Positions 24,531 through 33,344 of a stretch of 64,000 nt of DNA are shown here, in pieces. This DNA comes from Ulvibacterium marinum (GTDB lineage Bacteria > Bacteroidota > Bacteroidia > Flavobacteriales > Flavobacteriaceae), in the NCBI RefSeq assembly GCF_003626755.1, contig NZ_RBCJ01000001.1, positions 1,364,001 to 1,428,000 on the forward strand, given 5' to 3'. The notes beneath the pieces are model-generated. The model did not search any database. It was not told the DNA's origin and worked only from the letters and a program-made list of their open reading frames with translations. The stretch's first letter is position 1, and each line of letters starts with the position of its first letter. A program made the translations under genes and the position numbers.

Positions 24531-26696
24531 ATGAGTAGGCCTTACGTTCTGTTACTTATAGTCACAGGTTTTTTGACCACCACACTAGCACAGAAGAAAA
24601 CCGTTTCCGTTGAAGAGATTTATGGCGGAGAATTTAGAACAGAAGGTCTCGATGTCCTCCGTTCACTTAACAATGGAAAGGAATACACTGTTCTTAACTA
24701 TGATAGGTCCAACGGGAACACCTCCATAGACAAATACGATTACGACACTCTGGAAAAAACAGGAACCATAATCTCATCTGCCGATTTGCCGGAGATTCAA
24801 GGCTTTTCGTCCTATGAGTTTAGCTCCGATGAATCCAAGATTTTGTTGGCCACCCAAGTAGAACCCATTTTTAGACGCTCTACTCTGGGTGTTTTTTATT
24901 TGTATGAAATTGCTACCAAAAGTCTTATCCAAATCGCTGATACAAAAATTCAAGAACCGCTTCTATCCCCAAATGGGAGCCAGGTGGTGTATGTGGCAGA
25001 GAACAATCTCTATCTTTTTGATGTTGTCTCCGGCAAAACTTCGAGGATTACGACGGATGGGGTAAGGAATAAGATTATCAATGGGATTACAGATTGGGTC
25101 TATGAAGAGGAGTTTGCATTTGTAAGGGCCTTCGCTTGGAATGCTAATGGGAGTAAAATTGCCTTTCTCCGATTTGATGAAACCAATGTACCGGAATTTT
25201 CCATGGATGTTTATGGAGAAGGATTATATCCCTGGCCTTATGTTTTCAAATATCCCAAAGCCGGAGAGGAAAATGCAAAGGTTACCTTGCATATGTTCGA
25301 TGTGGCTTCCGGGGAAACCAAAAAAGTAGATTTGGGCGATGCCTATTATATTCCTAGGATGCAATGGATGAACCATCCGGATAAATTGAGCGTTCAAACA
25401 TTAAACCGACATCAGAACAGATTAAAGTTGCATATGGTAAATGCAAAGGACAATTCGGTTGCCTTGCTAATGGAGGAAACTGATGATGCTTATGTGGATG
25501 TAACGGATGACCTCACCTTTTTGGAAGATGACAGTTTCATCTGGACTAGCGAGCGTGATGGCTATAACCATATTTACCTTTACAAGGCAAACGGAGAATT
25601 AAGTAGCCAGATTACCAAAGGGCCATGGGAAGTTACCGATTATTACGGCTATGATGAAAAGCGGGACAGAGTGTATTATCAGTCGACTGAAAATGGTTCC
25701 ATAAATCGGGGTGTATATAGTGTTAGAGGTAATGGAAAGGGTAAAAGGTCCCTAGCTACGGAGGAAGGGACCAATGTTGCCGATTTTAATGCGGATTTCT
25801 CCAATTTCATCAATACGTATTCCAACGCCACTGTTCCGTATCGGTATACATTGCGAAATGCCTTAACAGGTAAAAAGCTAAGGGACATAAAGGACAACAA
25901 AGTATTGTTGGATAAATTGGGTGGTTACTCCATTAGTCCCAAAGAATTTTCCACCTTGGAAATCAATGAAAATGACCTGAATATGTATATGATCAAACCA
26001 TCCGATTTTGATCCAGGCAAGAAATATCCTTTGCTTATGTATCAATATAGTGGACCTGGATCACAAAATGTCTCCAATGATTGGATGGGGGCCAATGATT
26101 ATTGGCATCAAATGCTGGTTTCAAAAGGCTATATTGTGGCTTGTATAGACGGACGGGGAACAGGTTATAAAGGCCGGGATTTTAAGAAGGTAACCTATTT
26201 AAACTTGGTAAAATACGAAACAGAAGATCAGATAGCCGCAGCTAAAAAATTAAGCGAACTGCCTTATGTAGACGAGTCACGTACCGGTATTTGGGGATGG
26301 AGCTTTGGAGGCCATATGAGCACCAATTGCCTATTAAAGGGTAACGCTGTTTTTGAAATGGCCATAGCCGTGGCGCCCGTCACAAGCTGGCGTTTTTATG
26401 ATACCATTTATACAGAGCGGTTTATGCGGACCCCAGCTGAAAATCCAGGGGGATATGATGATAATTCTCCCTTTAATTATCCGGAACTGCTTAAAGGGGA
26501 CTATTTGTTAATTCATGGTTCCGGGGATGATAACGTGCATGTACAGAATAGTATGCGGATGATAGAGGCATTGATACAGGCCAACAAGCCATTTGATTGG
26601 GCCATTTACCCGGATAAGAACCATGGTATCTATGGCGGGAATACCCGAGTGCACCTCTTTAATAAAATGACCGATTTCGTTGAGAAACATCTATAA
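24531..26696 (+). CDS. Prolyl oligopeptidase-family (DPP IV-like) peptidase
   Basis: It has 721 residues with a signal peptide (MSRPYVLLLIVTGFLTTTLA, then Q). An N-terminal beta-propeller (about 40-480) includes DWVYEEEF, the double-glutamate motif that binds the peptide N-terminus in DPP IV. The C-terminal alpha/beta hydrolase has the nucleophile in GWSFGGHMS, the acid in HGSGDDNVH and the histidine in KNHGIYG. The nucleophile elbow is GWSFGG rather than the common GWSYGG. It releases X-Pro dipeptides outside the inner membrane. The peptide transporter gene begins 25 bases downstream, a clear functional pairing. Confidence 0.93.
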   Translation: MSRPYVLLLIVTGFLTTTLAQKKTVSVEEIYGGEFRTEGLDVLRSLNNGKEYTVLNYDRSNGNTSIDKYDYDTLEKTGTIISSADLPEIQGFSSYEFSSDESKILLATQVEPIFRRSTLGVFYLYEIATKSLIQIADTKIQEPLLSPNGSQVVYVAENNLYLFDVVSGKTSRITTDGVRNKIINGITDWVYEEEFAFVRAFAWNANGSKIAFLRFDETNVPEFSMDVYGEGLYPWPYVFKYPKAGEENAKVTLHMFDVASGETKKVDLGDAYYIPRMQWMNHPDKLSVQTLNRHQNRLKLHMVNAKDNSVALLMEETDDAYVDVTDDLTFLEDDSFIWTSERDGYNHIYLYKANGELSSQITKGPWEVTDYYGYDEKRDRVYYQSTENGSINRGVYSVRGNGKGKRSLATEEGTNVADFNADFSNFINTYSNATVPYRYTLRNALTGKKLRDIKDNKVLLDKLGGYSISPKEFSTLEINENDLNMYMIKPSDFDPGKKYPLLMYQYSGPGSQNVSNDWMGANDYWHQMLVSKGYIVACIDGRGTGYKGRDFKKVTYLNLVKYETEDQIAAAKKLSELPYVDESRTGIWGWSFGGHMSTNCLLKGNAVFEMAIAVAPVTSWRFYDTIYTERFMRTPAENPGGYDDNSPFNYPELLKGDYLLIHGSGDDNVHVQNSMRMIEALIQANKPFDWAIYPDKNHGIYGGNTRVHLFNKMTDFVEKHL

Positions 26697-26721
26697 GAAC
26701 TAACTAAACCAAAATTGTATT

Positions 26722-28083
26722 ATGGCAACAGTAGCAAGACCAGCACATCAAAGAGAGCTTTTTGGACACCCAGTGGGATTGTACGTCCTCTTTTTTACCG
26801 AGATGTGGGAACGGTTTTCTTATTATGGAATGCGCGCCATATTTGTCCTTTATCTGGTTACCCAGACTACGGACAAAAATCCAGGTCTTGGGTGGAGTAA
26901 CGGGGAGGCATTGGCCCTTTATGGATGGTATACCATGTTGGTTTATGTGGCATCCATTCCTGGAGGAATGATCGCTGACAAAATTCTTGGTCAAAAGAAA
27001 TCGGTAATTCTAGGGGCCATCCTTTTGGTAATAGGGCATAGTGTTTTGGCCATCGAGCAAATGTGGGCCTTCTATACGGGACTTGGATTTATCATAGCTG
27101 GTGTGGGCATGTTAAAACCGAACATTTCCACGATGGTAGGAGGCTTGTACAAAAAAGGGGATATAAGAAGGGATAAAGGTTTTACCATATTCTATATCGG
27201 AATTAATGTTGGCGCTTTCCTATCCAGTTTAATTGTTGGGTATGTGGGTGAAGTTTATGGATGGCATTACGGGTTTGGACTAGCTGGTATTTGTATGTTA
27301 TTTGGGCTTATTCAGTTTGTTTTCGGTCAAAAATACCTTACAGGGGTGGGCGATTATTTGGGAAAATCAGATCTTGAAGAAGATAGGGAGGCCCTAAAGA
27401 GGCCTTTGACCAAAATAGAAAGGGATAGGGTTATTGTGCTTGTGCTTTCTTTCTTAATGGTAATCGTGTTTTTTGGTGCGTTCGAGCAAGCTGGTGGTCT
27501 AATGAATATCTATGCCAAAGACTATACGAATAGAATGTTAATGGGATGGGAAGTTCCTGCATCTTGGTTTCAATCATTAAATGCGTTTTTTATCATAACC
27601 CTTGGAACCGCTGTAGCAGGTTATTGGGCCACAAGAAGATTAAAAGGCAAAGAGGCCTCTTCACTTTTTAAAATGTTGATGGGATTGATTATTATGGGGA
27701 CCGGATTCTTATTTATGACCGCAGCCACGGCCGAGTATCAAAGTACAGGTTCCTCGGCCATGTATTGGTTGGTATTGGCATACTTGTTCCATACGGTAGG
27801 GGAGCTGAGCCTATCGCCTGTATCCCTCTCATTTGTCACAAAGCTTGCTCCTGCCAAATATGCTTCCTCAATGATGGGAATTTATTTTGCTACCACAGGC
27901 CTGGGCAATAAAGTCGCCGGGTTGTTAGGCGAATCTGCTTCCCAGTTTGGAGAATATACTGTATTTACAGGGATTGCCGTATTCTGCATTCTTTTTGGTC
28001 TTTTGATTTTTGTATTCCTCAAAAAATTGAAAGCTTTGACCCACGGAGCGGAGGATAACGAAAGAAAAATAGAGCGGACTTGA
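26722..28083 (+). CDS. POT-family proton-coupled peptide transporter
   Basis: It has 453 residues with about 12 membrane helices. TEMWERFSYYGMRAIFVLYL near residue 30 holds the ExxERFxYY proton-coupling motif, and FYIGINVGAFLSS near 155 is the PTR2 signature. It imports di- and tripeptides, which the DPP IV-like enzyme encoded just upstream would produce. It converges with comEC, with 18 bases between the stops. The ATG is preceded by TTGTATT, a spacing also seen before other genes here, but the box upstream is a poor match. Confidence 0.93.
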   Translation: MATVARPAHQRELFGHPVGLYVLFFTEMWERFSYYGMRAIFVLYLVTQTTDKNPGLGWSNGEALALYGWYTMLVYVASIPGGMIADKILGQKKSVILGAILLVIGHSVLAIEQMWAFYTGLGFIIAGVGMLKPNISTMVGGLYKKGDIRRDKGFTIFYIGINVGAFLSSLIVGYVGEVYGWHYGFGLAGICMLFGLIQFVFGQKYLTGVGDYLGKSDLEEDREALKRPLTKIERDRVIVLVLSFLMVIVFFGAFEQAGGLMNIYAKDYTNRMLMGWEVPASWFQSLNAFFIITLGTAVAGYWATRRLKGKEASSLFKMLMGLIIMGTGFLFMTAATAEYQSTGSSAMYWLVLAYLFHTVGELSLSPVSLSFVTKLAPAKYASSMMGIYFATTGLGNKVAGLLGESASQFGEYTVFTGIAVFCILFGLLIFVFLKKLKALTHGAEDNERKIERT

Positions 28084-28101
28084 GCAGTTCTTAAACGGGT
28101 A

Positions 28102-30138
28102 CTATTCAGAAACAACATCAAAGTAATAGGCTCCCTTTTCCCCTGTATAGTGAAAAAGGACTTTCTTCTTCTCACAAGTCATTTTCCATTTAGCAATGGA
28201 ACTTTTGTAGTTGTTACCGTCTGCGATAATTACCTTTGGTTTTACTGAATCTATAAAGCGTTCCAAATTGATTTTTGGTGATTGGGTAAGTACAACAAAT
28301 TCTGGACTCATTTCATGGGAAGGGTAGACACCCAAACTGTCCAAAACCCATAATTTTTGCTTTTGTATTACATAATTGCCCCGTAATTCCTTGTATTCTA
28401 TTTTTTTAATGCGTTCCGCTACTTGGAAATTTTTTACCAATCGGGTAGTCCGGGAACTATCTTTGGTAATTACGTTCAGGTTTGTCCCCATTTGGTGCAA
28501 AAGAACGGAGTTTCGGGTCTGGTGTGCCAAGAATAGCACTTCTTGTTCACGGCTTTGCCATACCGAGTAAAACAACCACGATTGAAATAGAATAATTGCT
28601 GAAAAAAAAGCAACAATCCTTTTGAAAGTAGGCTGGGACAGGATAAGAACTAAACTAACAATAATTAAATAAGAAAGAAAAAGTTGTACGCTGTCAAACG
28701 GGATATCGGTAAAAATAAAAGCTTCCTGACGAGCAATCAATTCAATAATTGAATTCATCCATCCGATGAGTTCATTGTAGATTTCTACAAGAAAGTCGGG
28801 CAGTACATTTAAAAGCACTAAGAAAATGATTAGAATTCCACCTCCCAAAATCAATCCTAAAAAGGGAACTATCAATAGATTGGAAACAAAGAACAACCCT
28901 GGAAATTGATGAAAATAAAAGAGGCTTATGGGCAGGACACCCAATTGGGCGGCAATACTAACGGAAAACAATTGCCAAACTTTTCGGAGCAAACTATTTT
29001 TTGGAAACCACAACCGTTGTAGCAGGGGATAGATCCAAACTATGGCAAACACTGCTGCATAGCTCATTTGAAAACCTACCTGAAACAGTAATTTTGGATC
29101 TATCACCAAGAGGATAAAAAGTATGGACAGTGCCAGGATGTTAAAGGTATTGCTTGGACGATTAAGATATAGCGCATAGGCCACAAAGGAAAACATAGTA
29201 ACTGCACGGACTACGGAAGCGGAGAGTCCGGCCAAAAAGGTAAAACCCCAGAGTAAGACTACCAGGACCGCCAATTTAAAGGTCTTTCCTTTCGGTAACC
29301 GTTCCAGGGGTTTTAATACAAATTGAAGCAGTAGTAAAAGAATACCGATATGTAGTCCCGAAACAGCCAAAATATGGACGGCTCCTGCATTTTTGTAGTT
29401 GTTGTAAACGGATTCTGATATATCGTTTCGTTGTCCCAACAGCAAGGCCTGGATAATGCTGAGTTCTTCCTCACCAAAATCGGTTTTCTGCAATTTAGAA
29501 ATAATGCTATTTCTTAGCTGGGCGGCGGTCCCGTACAAAGTTGTGGATGGATTTTCCATAAGTACGAATGAACCGTAGGACGATTTTAGTTGATGATAGA
29601 CCCCCAACCCCTCCATATACTTTTTGTAATTGAACTGATGAGGGTTCAAGGGTGGGCCAATGGGATACAAATGGGAAATCAAAATCAATTCATCGTCTAC
29701 CTTAAGTTCCTGTTTTGTGGAATCCCTTGGAAAAACCAGAAGGATTTTTCCCGAAGCCTTCTCAGTATCCATGGTTTGCAATGCCACAAGGTATCTATTG
29801 GTGAACGCTGTCGGTTTTAAAACTTCTTTGACCTTGACATAAAACTTATGATCGCCTTGAAAATTTGTATGGGTATAGTGATCAGGTCGATTTTTTGGTT
29901 CGGAATAGGAAATTGCTAGTATCCCGATACCTATGGTAGTCAGCATTACCAGGATTCCAAAGAAAACGGAATCACTTCTTTTTTTGTCCAAAAATAGATA
30001 GGAAAGTAAGGTTAAAAGGAAGAGGCTTAGGGCTGTTACCATAGCGTAAAGAAGCCCGAAATTAATGTAACTGCCGAGCAAGATTCCGACAACAAGAGAT
30101 AGCGTAAGTTTTATGGGAACAAATTGGAGTAAGCGCAT
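28102..30138 (-). CDS. ComEC/Rec2-family DNA uptake channel
   Basis: It has 678 residues and many membrane helices. An N-terminal DUF4131-like region is followed by an OB-fold part. The competence domain has QALLLGQRNDISESVY and then GAVHILAVSGLHIGILLL near residue 255, its signature. The C-terminal part (about 530-678) is soluble, but I cannot see the zinc motifs of the metallo-beta-lactamase domain found in longer ComEC proteins. It forms the inner-membrane channel for single-stranded DNA during natural transformation. The next gene in the transcript, the NlpC/P60 gene, ends two bases upstream of this start. Confidence 0.9.
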   Translation of the reverse strand: MRLLQFVPIKLTLSLVVGILLGSYINFGLLYAMVTALSLFLLTLLSYLFLDKKRSDSVFFGILVMLTTIGIGILAISYSEPKNRPDHYTHTNFQGDHKFYVKVKEVLKPTAFTNRYLVALQTMDTEKASGKILLVFPRDSTKQELKVDDELILISHLYPIGPPLNPHQFNYKKYMEGLGVYHQLKSSYGSFVLMENPSTTLYGTAAQLRNSIISKLQKTDFGEEELSIIQALLLGQRNDISESVYNNYKNAGAVHILAVSGLHIGILLLLLQFVLKPLERLPKGKTFKLAVLVVLLWGFTFLAGLSASVVRAVTMFSFVAYALYLNRPSNTFNILALSILFILLVIDPKLLFQVGFQMSYAAVFAIVWIYPLLQRLWFPKNSLLRKVWQLFSVSIAAQLGVLPISLFYFHQFPGLFFVSNLLIVPFLGLILGGGILIIFLVLLNVLPDFLVEIYNELIGWMNSIIELIARQEAFIFTDIPFDSVQLFLSYLIIVSLVLILSQPTFKRIVAFFSAIILFQSWLFYSVWQSREQEVLFLAHQTRNSVLLHQMGTNLNVITKDSSRTTRLVKNFQVAERIKKIEYKELRGNYVIQKQKLWVLDSLGVYPSHEMSPEFVVLTQSPKINLERFIDSVKPKVIIADGNNYKSSIAKWKMTCEKKKVLFHYTGEKGAYYFDVVSE

Positions 30139-30139
30139 C

Positions 30140-30685
30140 CTACAAAATGCGGGTAGCCTTTATAAAGGCATAGTTCCAATAACCCTCCCTAAGGGAAGAA
30201 ACAATAACACCACGTGAGGAGGAAGCATGTATAAATTTGATATCATCACCCTCTACTGCAACGACCAATCCTACATGATTTATCCTTTTTCCACGTCTCA
30301 ATGTCCTAAAGAAGAGCAAGTCACCTTTGGACACATGTTCTATTCGTATCCGTTTGCCTTCTTCGGCCATATGGTAGGAAGTTCTTGGTAGCTTAATATC
30401 GTGCTCACCAAAGGCCACATACAAAAGCCCGGAACAGTCCATGCCTTTTCGTGTTGTCCCACCAAATTTGTAGCGCACTCCGGAAAAAGTGAGGGCGGTA
30501 TTGATAATCTCATCCGCTTTGGATAAAACGGGTTTTTCAATACTTTCCTTGGTTTCTTCTTCTAAAATGATGACCTCGTTGGAAGCTGGTACAGTCACCT
30601 TCGGAGTTTTGGAATAGGTCGTTTTTTTCTTGACTACACAACTGGTAATAAGAATTAAAAAGAAAATGGAAAAAACGTTACGCAT
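30140..30685 (-). CDS. NlpC/P60 (C40) cell-wall hydrolase lipoprotein
   Basis: It has 181 residues. The signal peptide ends in LITSCVV, a lipobox. The C40 domain fills residues 60-181: the catalytic cysteine in GMDCSGLLYVAF, a histidine in NHVGLVVAVEG and the third polar residue in FIHASSSRGV. It cuts peptide cross-links in peptidoglycan. It precedes comEC in one transcript; the pairing occurs in other Flavobacteriia, but whether it aids DNA uptake is not known to me. Confidence 0.9.
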   Translation of the reverse strand: MRNVFSIFFLILITSCVVKKKTTYSKTPKVTVPASNEVIILEEETKESIEKPVLSKADEIINTALTFSGVRYKFGGTTRKGMDCSGLLYVAFGEHDIKLPRTSYHMAEEGKRIRIEHVSKGDLLFFRTLRRGKRINHVGLVVAVEGDDIKFIHASSSRGVIVSSLREGYWNYAFIKATRIL

Positions 30686-30777
30686 GCACCAAGGAATTCT
30701 CCCTCTTTATAGCTGTAGAAGAGGGAACTTGGAAACCAAAATTAAAGAAATATTTTAAAAAGGAACGATTTTATTCT

Positions 30778-31896
30778 CTAATCCCTTAGGTCATGTAGAA
30801 TCAGTTCGGCGGTTTTTTCACTTGCCCCTTTGCCGCCTAACTTCCTTTCGAGCTCAAAATAAGCTTCAAATTGTGCCGTTCTAAAAGGCCCTTCCAGGAT
30901 TTTGGATAGTTCCGACCTTAGGTTTTTGGTGTTGAGTTCATTTTGAATCAATTCCTTTACCACTTCCTTTCCCATGATAAGATTTACCAATGAAATGTAA
31001 TCCAATGTAATGATTCGTTTGGCAATCTGATATGAAAACCAATTGGCCCGATAGCAAACAACTTGTGGAATTTTAAAAAGTGCAGTTTCCAAAGTAGCTG
31101 TACCACTGGTGACGAGTGCTGCATAGGAATGGCTCAGCAGGTCATATGTTTTGTTAGACACAAAACCGACATTGGGATTGTTTAAAAAGGGCGTATAAAA
31201 ATTACGTTCAAGACTAGGTGCCCCGGCTATTACAAATTCGTAATTCGGGAAGGAGGGCATTACGGAAAGCATCAAAGTAAGCATTTTTTGTACCTCTTGT
31301 TTTCGGCTTCCAGGCAGCAGGGCAATAATTGGTTTTTTGGCATCCAGATTATTCTGTGCCCTAAACTCCTGCTCTCCCATTTTGGGTTTGGTTGTTATAG
31401 CATCAATTAAAGGATGGCCTACAAAATGGACAGGATATTCATGCTTGTTTTCGTAGAAATCCTTTTCAAAGGGAAGGATTACGTACATCGTATCGATATC
31501 CCGCTTAATATCTTTTATCCTACTCTCCCTAGAAGCCCATATCTGGGGTGAGATATAATATGCCGTCTTAAAGACATTTAATTTTGCCCACTTGGCGATA
31601 CGAAGGTTAAAGCCGGAAAAATCAATAAAAATAACGATATCAGGTGCAAACTGTTGAATGTCCTCTTTGCAGAATTTGATGTTTTTCGCAATGGTTCCTA
31701 GGTTCATGACTACCTCCAAAAACCCCATAAAGGCCATTTCTTTATAATGTTTGGCTAAATTACCGCCGGCCTGTTGCATTAAATCACCGCCCCAACATCT
31801 AATCTGGGCATCCGTGTCTTTGATTTTTAGGGCCTTGATGAGATTGGACCCATGCAAATCCCCTGATGCTTCACCCGCTATAATGTAGTACTTCAT
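30778..31896 (-). CDS. lpxB: Lipid-A-disaccharide synthase
   Basis: It has 372 residues, close to the family norm. The N-terminus IIAGEASGDLHGSNLIKAL, LLPGSRKQEVQKML near residue 190, and LVTSGTATLETALF near 260 are the LpxB hallmarks of a GT-B glycosyltransferase. It joins UDP-diacylglucosamine and lipid X at the cytoplasmic face of the inner membrane to make the lipid A disaccharide. It lies in the order surE, small membrane gene, lpxB. Confidence 0.95.
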   Translation of the reverse strand: MKYYIIAGEASGDLHGSNLIKALKIKDTDAQIRCWGGDLMQQAGGNLAKHYKEMAFMGFLEVVMNLGTIAKNIKFCKEDIQQFAPDIVIFIDFSGFNLRIAKWAKLNVFKTAYYISPQIWASRESRIKDIKRDIDTMYVILPFEKDFYENKHEYPVHFVGHPLIDAITTKPKMGEQEFRAQNNLDAKKPIIALLPGSRKQEVQKMLTLMLSVMPSFPNYEFVIAGAPSLERNFYTPFLNNPNVGFVSNKTYDLLSHSYAALVTSGTATLETALFKIPQVVCYRANWFSYQIAKRIITLDYISLVNLIMGKEVVKELIQNELNTKNLRSELSKILEGPFRTAQFEAYFELERKLGGKGASEKTAELILHDLRD

Positions 31897-31994
31897 ACTT
31901 CGTAAAGATCAAAATTTTAAAGCACCAAATGTCAAAGTTAAAGTTAAAAGCTTATTTATGGAACCATGCCACATTTCACCCTTAAAACTGGATT

Positions 31995-32285
31995 TCAAAA
32001 AACCTTGTAAAACAATATGATTAGGGCGGTTAAAATCGTAGCGATCAATACCCCTTTGGCACGCTGATCTCTTCGGATTTTCAAAAAACCAAAAAATGCC
32101 AGTAAGTTCAGGATAGCACCCAAGGCCAGCAAGCTACCTACATGGTCTTGTTCTACGGCGGCGTTAAAAGTATCCGTTATACCCAAATCGGAAAATAAAA
32201 GAATATATAAAAGTGTTCCTAAGGTATTGGCAATAATGCCTACCGCAAAACCTATGAAGAGCTCTTTCTTAACATTCATGTTCAA
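31995..32285 (-). CDS. Small three-helix membrane protein
   Basis: It has 96 residues with three hydrophobic segments (about 9-30, 48-66 and 76-94) and a basic loop RRDQRAKG before the last. It stands between surE and lpxB in the same direction, a place where Flavobacteriaceae often keep an uncharacterised membrane gene. A link to lipid A or surface stress is only suggested by the neighbours. Confidence 0.75.
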   Translation of the reverse strand: MNMNVKKELFIGFAVGIIANTLGTLLYILLFSDLGITDTFNAAVEQDHVGSLLALGAILNLLAFFGFLKIRRDQRAKGVLIATILTALIILFYKVF

Positions 32286-32373
32286 AACTTATTATGCGTT
32301 TATTTTCTTGGGGCTGCAATTAATTCAATTTTGCGGGTTACCATATCTATGATTTCCTATTTTACACCGCAAA

Positions 32374-33147
32374 TTATAAATCCCATGTATTCAACTGTTG
32401 AATGGCATGGTAGGCAGTAAGATCAAACTGGGTGGGTACCAGTGAAATATAGCCTTGGCTCAGCGCCCATTCATCGGTATCCTCACCATGATCTAAAAGC
32501 TCAAATTCTCCTGTAAGCCAATAATAATCCTTGCCCATTGGATTTGTCCGTTTATCAAACTTTTCCTTCCAGTTGGCCCGTGCCTGCCTGCATACCTTTA
32601 TTCCGTTTATGCCGTTGTCTTCCGTCTTGGGCACATTAACGTTGAGCACAACCCCATTGGGAATGCCGTTTTCCAAGGATTCCCGGACAATTTTCTGAAT
32701 ATAGGGGCCACAAGGCACAAAATTGGCTTCCCAAGAATAATCACACAAAGAAAACCCTATGGCAGGTACCCCTTCAATACCTGCCTCTATGGCAGCACTC
32801 ATTGTACCTGAATATATGACATTAATGGACGAATTGGAACCATGATTTATACCACTGACACAGATATCGGGTTTGCGTTCCAGAAGTTCTTGGAGCGCCA
32901 GTTTTACACAGTCCGCCGGGGTTCCGCTACAACTGTACTCTTCTAATGCCCCGTTATCAAAATCGACCTGCATTTTTTGGGAATATAGTGTATTGTCCAA
33001 AGTAATGGCGTGTCCCATACCGGATTGTGGACTGTCCGGGGCAACTACCACAACATCGCCCAATTCCTTCATGTAATTGACCAAAGCCCTTAATCCCGGA
33101 GCGGTGATACCATCATCATTGGTGACCAAAATCAAAGGTTTTGCCAT
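32374..33147 (-). CDS. surE: 5'/3'-nucleotidase SurE
   Basis: It has 257 residues from the ATG at 33147, which gives the classic N-terminus MAKPLILVTNDDGITAPGL with the metal-binding DD pair. An ATG 17 codons earlier would add an unlikely tail. SGINHGSNSSINVIYSGTMS carries the conserved metal and phosphate residues. It dephosphorylates nucleoside monophosphates and is often linked to stationary-phase survival. A -7 element TATTTTTG lies at 33166-33173, about 18 bases before the ATG. Confidence 0.95.
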   Translation of the reverse strand: MAKPLILVTNDDGITAPGLRALVNYMKELGDVVVVAPDSPQSGMGHAITLDNTLYSQKMQVDFDNGALEEYSCSGTPADCVKLALQELLERKPDICVSGINHGSNSSINVIYSGTMSAAIEAGIEGVPAIGFSLCDYSWEANFVPCGPYIQKIVRESLENGIPNGVVLNVNVPKTEDNGINGIKVCRQARANWKEKFDKRTNPMGKDYYWLTGEFELLDHGEDTDEWALSQGYISLVPTQFDLTAYHAIQQLNTWDL

Positions 33148-33165
33148 AGAATATACTTTATGCCG

Positions 33166-33173
33166 CAAAAATA
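33166..33173 (-). promoter_or_regulatory. surE -7 promoter element
   Basis: TATTTTTG on the minus strand. A TTTG lies 22 bases further upstream, slightly beyond the ideal spacing. Confidence 0.45.
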
Positions 33174-33344
33174 CGTTTAAAAAAAAGATATGTCCCAAAT
33201 GTCCATTAACAAAAAATTAATGCTTCCGTATTACCTACTGGCATGGTTTTTTCAGTATATTAGGGAATTAGAGAAATTTATGTAAGTACGGCCTTGTTCA
33301 ATGTATTTAATCGTTGAATAATCGCCCTAAACTATAAAACTAGT

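Noticed and set aside
33239-33255. Sigma-54 promoter for the C-terminal processing peptidase
   Set aside because: The -24 half (TGGCATG) is good but the -12 half is TTTCA, and it lies about 100 bases upstream; kept only as a remark.
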